From Acidimicrobiaceae bacterium (GTDB lineage: Bacteria; Actinomycetota; Acidimicrobiia; Acidimicrobiales; Palsa-688), in assembly GCA_030838025.1 (NCBI GenBank), contig JAUTXM010000440.1, positions 1-10,297 of the forward strand: 10,297 bases of DNA, written 5' to 3'. Under the pieces are notes generated by a model. That model saw only the letters and a program-made list of their open reading frames with translations, was not told where the DNA came from and did no database searches. The position numbers and the translations under genes were made by a program. Position 1 is the first letter of the stretch; every line of letters starts with the position of its first letter. Below, piece after piece: positions 5,862-10,297 of this stretch.

Positions 5862-6764
5862 TCAGGCGCTTTTGCGACTCGAGGATGACTTCCTCGACCC
5901 CGCCGCCTTTTTCCGAGCCGGGGATTTCTTCGACGCCGTGGCCTTCTTGGGCGATGCCTTCGCAGCAGACGAGCCCGATTTCTTGGCGGCGTCGAGGCTG
6001 GCTTGCAGCGCCTCCATCAGATCCACGACCTTTGCCTGCGACGGCGGCGGCGAATCGTCGACGGTGACCTCGTCGCCTTCGGCCCGGCGCTCGATCAGGT
6101 CGAGGAGTTCCTCGGTATAGGTGTCGTGATAGCGGGTGGGGTCCCAGTCCGTGGCCAACGAATCAATGATCTGGCTGGCCAGCTTGAGCTCCTTGGCCTC
6201 GGGTTTGGCCTTGCCGCCCACCGACAACTGGTCGATATCGGCTTGGGGCACCACCTCGTCTGAGAAACGCATCGTCGACATGGCGAGCGCCCCATCCAAT
6301 GGGCGAATGGCCGCCAGATACTGCTTGTTCCGCATCACGACGGCGCCGATGCCCACCCGGTTCGACTGGTCCATCGCCTGCAACAACAGCCGGTAGGCGC
6401 GCTGGGCCGACTCACCGTCGGGCGCCAACCAATACGTGTGGTCATAATAGATGGGGTCAATATCGTCGAGGTTGACGAAATCGTCGACATCAATTGTGCG
6501 CGTGCTGCGGGGTCGCAGTTCTTCGAGTTCGTCCGGGTCGACGATTACCGAGCGGCCCCGATCGAGCTGATAACCGAGTTGGATGTCGTCCTTGTCGACC
6601 TCCTTCCCCGTTTTCTCCGACACCTTTTCGTAGCGAATTCGAGCTCCGGTCCCCTTTTCCACCTGGTTGAAATGGACGCGGTGATCCCGCACCGCGGTAT
6701 ACGCCTTGACCGGGACATTCACCAAACCAAAACTGATCGCGCCAGACCAGATCGCTCGTGCCAT
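5862..6764 (-). CDS. ku: Ku protein, non-homologous end joining
   Basis: Bacterial Ku forms a homodimeric ring that threads onto broken DNA ends and recruits ligase D. The 300-residue protein opens with the typical MARAIWSGAISFGLVNVPVK. It contains the Ku core (about 1-230: RIRYEKVSEKTGKEV, YYDHTYWLAPD, YRLLLQAM, IGAVVMRNKQYLAAIRP) and the short conserved C-terminal element KVVDLMEALQASL (245-257). From about 260 a 40-residue Lys/Ser/Ala-rich tail follows, as in mycobacterial Ku, where such tails bind DNA. No ligD is in the window, so the partner must be elsewhere or end joining uses another ligase. No Shine-Dalgarno is apparent; a weak TAGATC lies 6 nt before the ATG. Confidence 0.97.
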   Translation of the reverse strand: MARAIWSGAISFGLVNVPVKAYTAVRDHRVHFNQVEKGTGARIRYEKVSEKTGKEVDKDDIQLGYQLDRGRSVIVDPDELEELRPRSTRTIDVDDFVNLDDIDPIYYDHTYWLAPDGESAQRAYRLLLQAMDQSNRVGIGAVVMRNKQYLAAIRPLDGALAMSTMRFSDEVVPQADIDQLSVGGKAKPEAKELKLASQIIDSLATDWDPTRYHDTYTEELLDLIERRAEGDEVTVDDSPPPSQAKVVDLMEALQASLDAAKKSGSSAAKASPKKATASKKSPARKKAAGSRKSSSSRKSA

Positions 6765-6831
6765 GACTGAGATCTACCCACGGACGGCCTCGCAAATCGC
6801 GGCGCCCGTCGCTTCGGCAGCAGGACGGTCT

Positions 6832-6844
6832 GGGGAAAATCCCC
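6832..6844. promoter_or_regulatory. Short palindrome GGGGA-AAA-TCCCC upstream of the Ku gene
   Basis: This 5-bp inverted repeat with a 3-nt centre lies about 70 bp before the Ku start, in the 155-bp gap after the LLM gene. It might be an operator. The gap shows no strong promoter and only a weak 5-bp stem at 6872-6886 that could be the LLM terminator. Confidence 0.25.
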
Positions 6845-6919
6845 GCCTGTCGCCACACCGGATCGATCGGGGGCGCAGGGAGCGCCGCTGACTGGGACGA
6901 TGCGGTTACCGGCGCAGGC

Positions 6920-7864
6920 TCAGCAACGCCCGGAGCGCCTATCCGATCGCCGCAGGATCTCCATCACCGGTGCGAACGCGTCGATCTCTCGGACGACGTA
7001 ATACGAGATGCCCCAGCGCTGCCGACAGGCCAGGAGGTGCTGGGCGATCTCGTCGGTCGTTCCCAGTGCCACAAACGGCGTGGCGAGGGCGTCGGCGACC
7101 GTGAGTCCCTCGACCTCGGCAGCCAGCGCCTCGGCGGCGGACCGGCGATCGTCGGTGATCACGACTGCCTGCACCAGGGCGTTCAGCTCCAGGTCGCCGG
7201 CTCCCCAACGGGCCCCGGCCTGGCTCTTGATCCAGTCCAGCGTGTCATCGAGGCGTTGGAGGGACCAGCGGACCTCGTGGCGTTGGCCGTCAGCCAGGGT
7301 TCGGCCCAACATCGTCAACCCAATTGCGTCGGCGTGGCGGCTGGCATGGGCGAGGGCCGTCCGGCCGTTGACGCCGACCAGGATCGGAACGTGGCGCTGT
7401 GCCGCCGGCAGGATCGACACCTCCTCCAGCCGGTAGTGCTCACCGACATGGGTGACTGTCTCCCCGTCCAGCAGCCGTCGCAGGATCTCCACCGCTTCGG
7501 CCATGCGGGCCTTGCGCACCGCCGGCGGGTCGAAGTCGATCCCGGCTGCGGCGTATTCGGTGAAGGAGTGCCCGGCGCCGATGCCGACCTCCAACCGGCC
7601 TCCCGAGAGCTGGTCCATGGTGGCGAGTTCCTGAGCGAGCAGGGCCGGATGATGGAAGTCGTTGTTGAGCACCAACGGGCAGAGCCGGATGCGCGCCGTC
7701 CACGCCGCGGCGGCGAGCAGGGGTGCCAGCGCCGAGAAGTTCTGGCCCAGGTGGTCGAAGGTGCACAGGACGTCGAAGCCCGCCTCCTCGGCCGACTGGG
7801 CCTGCCGGCGAAGCTCGCCCGGGTCGGCGGCCCGCAGTTGGTAGCCGAATCGAAACGGTCGCAC
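6920..7864 (-). CDS. LLM-class (luciferase-like) oxidoreductase, probably F420-dependent, MSMEG_2516-like
   Basis: This TIM-barrel flavin/deazaflavin oxidoreductase has 314 residues from GTG 7864. The opening RPFRFGYQL resembles the MSMEG_2516 subfamily of F420-dependent enzymes. Family blocks are FDHLG (36-40), the AAAAWTARIRLCPLVLNNDFHHPALLAQELATMDQLSGGR region (52-90), GIGAGHSFTEYAAAG (94-108), LRRLLDGETVTHVGEHY (128-144) and ILVGVNG (161-167). It is cytosolic; F420H2 use is inferred from the family and the actinobacterial setting, and the substrate is unknown. The start is preferred because TAGCCT stands 7 nt upstream and homology begins there; an in-frame reading back to 8011 carries basic, non-conserved sequence. 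The gap to glgX upstream is 189 bp, so it is probably transcribed on its own. Confidence 0.9.
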   Translation of the reverse strand: MRPFRFGYQLRAADPGELRRQAQSAEEAGFDVLCTFDHLGQNFSALAPLLAAAAWTARIRLCPLVLNNDFHHPALLAQELATMDQLSGGRLEVGIGAGHSFTEYAAAGIDFDPPAVRKARMAEAVEILRRLLDGETVTHVGEHYRLEEVSILPAAQRHVPILVGVNGRTALAHASRHADAIGLTMLGRTLADGQRHEVRWSLQRLDDTLDWIKSQAGARWGAGDLELNALVQAVVITDDRRSAAEALAAEVEGLTVADALATPFVALGTTDEIAQHLLACRQRWGISYYVVREIDAFAPVMEILRRSDRRSGRC

Positions 7865-7871
7865 AGTCGCG

Positions 7872-7877
7872 AGGCTA
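7872..7877 (-). promoter_or_regulatory. Candidate leaderless -10 hexamer (TAGCCT) of the LLM oxidoreductase gene
   Basis: GTAGCCTCG on the minus strand, with TAGCCT ending 7 nt before GTG 7864, is the same 9-mer as before the hydroxylase gene. No ribosome binding site lies between it and the start. Confidence 0.5.
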
Positions 7878-8053
7878 CGGACGTGGCGGCTGCCGCGGCA
7901 CGGTTCTGCATGGGTTCCGGTGAGCGCCCGGCGACGCGGGCTCGGTCCTTTTCGTTGCCGGACGAGTGCCGCCACGCGGTCGGCCGGAGGCGCGCCGTGC
8001 CCGAGCGTCACGACCCGCTGGTATCGGCGAGCGCTCCCTTTTCCCCAGACCTG

Positions 8054-10177
8054 CTAGCGCGAGTGGAGCAGCACCAAATGGCGGCCCATGAGCGGGACCT
8101 TGTCGCCTGCGGTGTAGGCGTCATTTGACCGTGGGCCGCCGGTGTCGAGGGCGACGTCCCAGGCACGGCTGGCCATCTCCGCCGGCAGGACGAAGTCGAG
8201 GGGCCGGTCCCAGGCGTTGAAGAGCAGGTAGAACGAGTCGTCGCGTACCGGCTGGCCGTGGCGGTCGACGTCGGGAATGGCCTGGCCGTTGAAGAACACG
8301 CCGAGGCTGCGGGCGTAGCCGGTGTCCCAGTCGGCGTCGCCCATCTCCTCGCCATCGGGCTTGAACCAGGCGATGTCCTTGAGCCCGTCGCGCCCGCGCC
8401 CGCGCACCGGCCGGCCCTGGAAGAACCGCCGACGGGAGAACACGGGGTGGGCCCGGCGCAGGGCGATCAGGTTGCGGGTGAACTCCCACAGATCGGTGTT
8501 CGAGCGGGCCCAGTCGTACCAGGAGACGCGGTTGTCCTGGCAGTAGGCGTTGTTGTTGCCCTCTTGGGTGCGGCCCAGCTCGTCACCTCCGAGGAGCATG
8601 GGCACGCCCTGGCTGAGCAGCAGCGTGGCCAGGAAGTTGCGGACCTGGCGCTGGCGCAGCTCGTTGATTGCGGGGTCGTCGGTCGGGCCTTCGACGCCGC
8701 AGTTCCACGAGCGGTTGTCGTCGGTGCCGTCCCGGTTGCCCTCGCCGTTGGCTTCATTGTGCTTGTCGTTGTAGGACACCAGGTCGGCCAGGGGGAAGCC
8801 GTCGTGGGCGGTGATGAAGTTGATGCTGGCCGAGGGGCGCCGCCCGGTGAACTCGTACAGATCGGAGCTGCCGGTGAGGCGCTCGGCCAACTCGCCCAGG
8901 TCGCCTTCGTTTTCCCGCCAGTAGTCGCGCATCGAGTCTCGGTACTGGCCATTCCATTCCGACCAGAGAGCGGGGAAGTTGCCGACCTGATAGCCGCCCT
9001 CGCCCACGTCCCATGGCTCGGCGATCAGCTTGACCTGGCTTATCACGGGGTCCTGCTGGATCAGGTCGAAGAACGTCGACAGCCGATCCACCTCGAAGAA
9101 CTGCCGGGCCAAGGTGGCGGCCAGGTCGAAGCGAAACCCGTCTACATGCATCTCCAGCACCCAGTACCGCAGCGAGTCCATGATCAGCTGCAGCACGTGC
9201 GGCTCGCGCATGTTGAGGGTGTTGCCGGTGCCGGTCGTGTCCCAGTAGAAGCGGGGGTTGTCGGGGCTCAACCGGTAGTAGCGGGCGTTGTCCAGCCCTC
9301 GGAACGACAGGGTCGGACCCAGGTGGTTGCCTTCGGCGGTGTGGTTGTAGACCACGTCGAGGATCACTTCGAGGCCCGCGTCGTGCAGGGTGCGGACCAT
9401 GGCCTTGAACTCGTTGACGACCTCGGGTCCGGGTCGGGAGGCGTAGCCGTTGTGCGGGGCCATGAAGCAGATCGAGTTGTACCCCCAGTAGTTGTGGAGC
9501 TTCATGTCGATCAGCCGGTGATCGTCGACGAACTGGTGGATCGGCATCAGCTCCACCGCCGTCACCCCGAGCTTGGTGAGGTATTCGATGATCGCTGGGT
9601 GGGCGACTCCGGCGTAGGTGCCCTGGAGCTCGGGCGGCACCGCCGGATGGGTCGCCGTCAGCCCCTTGACATGGGTTTCATAGATGACCGTCTTGTGCCA
9701 CTGGGTGCGCGGTGGGCGATCGTGGCCCCAGTCGAAGTGGCTGTCGGCAATGATCGACTTGGGCATGTATGGCGCCGAGTCGTCGTCGTTACGGGTCCGG
9801 TCGTCGCCGCTGCTCAGGTCGTAGGCGTAGACGGCCTTGTTCCACTTGACGGCGCCGTCTACTGCCTTGGCGTAGGGGTCGAGGAGGAGCTTCTGAGGGT
9901 TGCTGCGGATGCCGTGTTCGGGTTCATAGGGGCCGTCCACCCGGAAGCCGTAGCGGGTTCCCGGGCCGATGCCGTAGACGTAGCCGTGCCAGCAGTACCC
10001 GTCGACCTCCGGGAGGGCCAGGCGGGTCTCCTTGAGCTTCTTGCTCCTACCCGGGCTCGGCTCGAAGAGGCACAGCTCGACGCGCCGGGCAACCGACGAG
10101 AACACGGAGAAGTTGGTGCCGACGCCATCCCATGTGGCGCCGAGTGGGTAGGGGTCGCCGGGCCACACCTCGGGCAT
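8054..10177 (-). CDS. glgX: Glycogen debranching enzyme, GlgX type
   Basis: GlgX hydrolyses alpha-1,6 branches of limit dextrins during glycogen breakdown in the cytosol. The 707-residue length fits. The N-terminal CBM48-like domain (about 8-110) holds PLGATWDGVGTNFSVFS and DGPYEPEHGIRSNP. The GH13 barrel then shows all four conserved regions: DVVYNHT (274-280), GFRFDLA with nucleophile D351, AEPWD with acid/base E387, and AHD (457-459). The C-terminal beta domain runs from about 600, including FYLLFNAW, to the end. The ATG at 10177 has TATCGT 8 nt upstream and no Shine-Dalgarno. No other glycogen genes are in view. TreX-type isoamylase or maltooligosyltrehalose-locus versions are close relatives, but no treY or treZ is seen in the window. 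Confidence 0.96.
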   Translation of the reverse strand: MPEVWPGDPYPLGATWDGVGTNFSVFSSVARRVELCLFEPSPGRSKKLKETRLALPEVDGYCWHGYVYGIGPGTRYGFRVDGPYEPEHGIRSNPQKLLLDPYAKAVDGAVKWNKAVYAYDLSSGDDRTRNDDDSAPYMPKSIIADSHFDWGHDRPPRTQWHKTVIYETHVKGLTATHPAVPPELQGTYAGVAHPAIIEYLTKLGVTAVELMPIHQFVDDHRLIDMKLHNYWGYNSICFMAPHNGYASRPGPEVVNEFKAMVRTLHDAGLEVILDVVYNHTAEGNHLGPTLSFRGLDNARYYRLSPDNPRFYWDTTGTGNTLNMREPHVLQLIMDSLRYWVLEMHVDGFRFDLAATLARQFFEVDRLSTFFDLIQQDPVISQVKLIAEPWDVGEGGYQVGNFPALWSEWNGQYRDSMRDYWRENEGDLGELAERLTGSSDLYEFTGRRPSASINFITAHDGFPLADLVSYNDKHNEANGEGNRDGTDDNRSWNCGVEGPTDDPAINELRQRQVRNFLATLLLSQGVPMLLGGDELGRTQEGNNNAYCQDNRVSWYDWARSNTDLWEFTRNLIALRRAHPVFSRRRFFQGRPVRGRGRDGLKDIAWFKPDGEEMGDADWDTGYARSLGVFFNGQAIPDVDRHGQPVRDDSFYLLFNAWDRPLDFVLPAEMASRAWDVALDTGGPRSNDAYTAGDKVPLMGRHLVLLHSR

Positions 10178-10185
10178 GGGGCGTG

Positions 10186-10191
10186 ACGATA
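10186..10191 (-). promoter_or_regulatory. Candidate leaderless -10 hexamer (TATCGT) of glgX
   Basis: The minus strand reads GTATCGTC, ending 8 nt before ATG 10177. The remaining 106 bp to the right edge hold no recognisable gene or clear -35. Confidence 0.5.
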
Positions 10192-10297
10192 CCCGGTGCC
10201 ACTGACCGTAATTTCGGGCGAACGTGGGGCCGTTGTGGCGGCCCTGCCCGGGGTCTAAGTGCGCGGTATTGGGTCGAGGTGCCGGTTAGGTGGCGGT

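Noticed and set aside
6872..6886. GGCGC-AGGGA-GCGCC stem downstream of the LLM gene
   Set aside because: Only a 5-bp stem with no T-run. Too weak to call a terminator.
7865..8011. N-terminal extension of the LLM oxidoreductase to 8011
   Set aside because: The extra 49 residues are basic and unlike the family. The homology begins at RPFRFG after GTG 7864.
8258..10186. Long plus-strand open frame (642 codons) opposite glgX, and similar long frames opposite the oxoamine synthase, hydroxylase, thioesterase and LLM genes
   Set aside because: These are products of GC-rich codon bias on the real strand. The translations are Val/Ala/Gly/Arg-rich with no recognisable motifs, while the opposite strand carries complete catalytic motifs.

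Overview
The window is 10.3 kb of high-GC bacterial chromosome, densely packed with ordinary protein-coding genes. No tRNA, rRNA, CRISPR array, insertion sequence or phage gene was seen. A MSMEG_2516-like (F420-type) LLM oxidoreductase, a stand-alone Ku protein, a short-LID adenylate kinase and apparent leaderless gene starts all point to an actinobacterium. The deep, metagenome-like divergence of the proteins would fit Acidimicrobiia or a relative, but that placement is a guess.

Layout, left to right. (1) 1-1972, minus strand: an aspartyl/asparaginyl beta-hydroxylase-family 2-oxoglutarate oxygenase. It is followed downstream by an alpha-oxoamine synthase resembling serine palmitoyltransferase, which is cut by the left edge of the window. 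A 14-bp palindrome of CRP-site form lies between them. (2) 2036-2728, plus strand: an adenylate kinase, divergent from the hydroxylase, with an unusual Gly/Ala tail that runs tail-to-tail into the next gene. (3) 5016-2676, minus strand: a probable operon of a TesB-like thioesterase, a glyoxalase-II-like metallo-beta-lactamase-fold hydrolase and a histidine phosphatase. (4) 5281-5733, plus strand: a small heat-shock protein (Hsp20) behind an AT-rich promoter with a consensus-like -35/-10 pair and a strong ribosome binding site. A GC-rich hairpin closes the gene. (5) 6764-5862, minus strand: a Ku end-joining protein. (6) 7864-6920, minus strand: the LLM-class oxidoreductase. (7) 10177-8054, minus strand: a GlgX-type glycogen debranching enzyme.

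The genes do not form one pathway. The two groups worth treating as units are the oxygenase/oxoamine-synthase pair, which could act on an amino-lipid, and the thioesterase/hydrolase/phosphatase run. The most unexpected signal is shared by six starts, at 1132, 1972, 4156, 5016, 7864 and 10177. Each has a TAnnnT hexamer 7 or 8 nt before the start codon, mostly within a GTAGC(C/G)T core, and no convincing Shine-Dalgarno. This looks like a recurring promoter for leaderless mRNAs. In one case the hexamer overlaps the stop codon of the gene upstream. Hsp20 is the contrast, with a leader and a Shine-Dalgarno. I saw no evidence of a wholly new defence, mobile or biosynthetic system.
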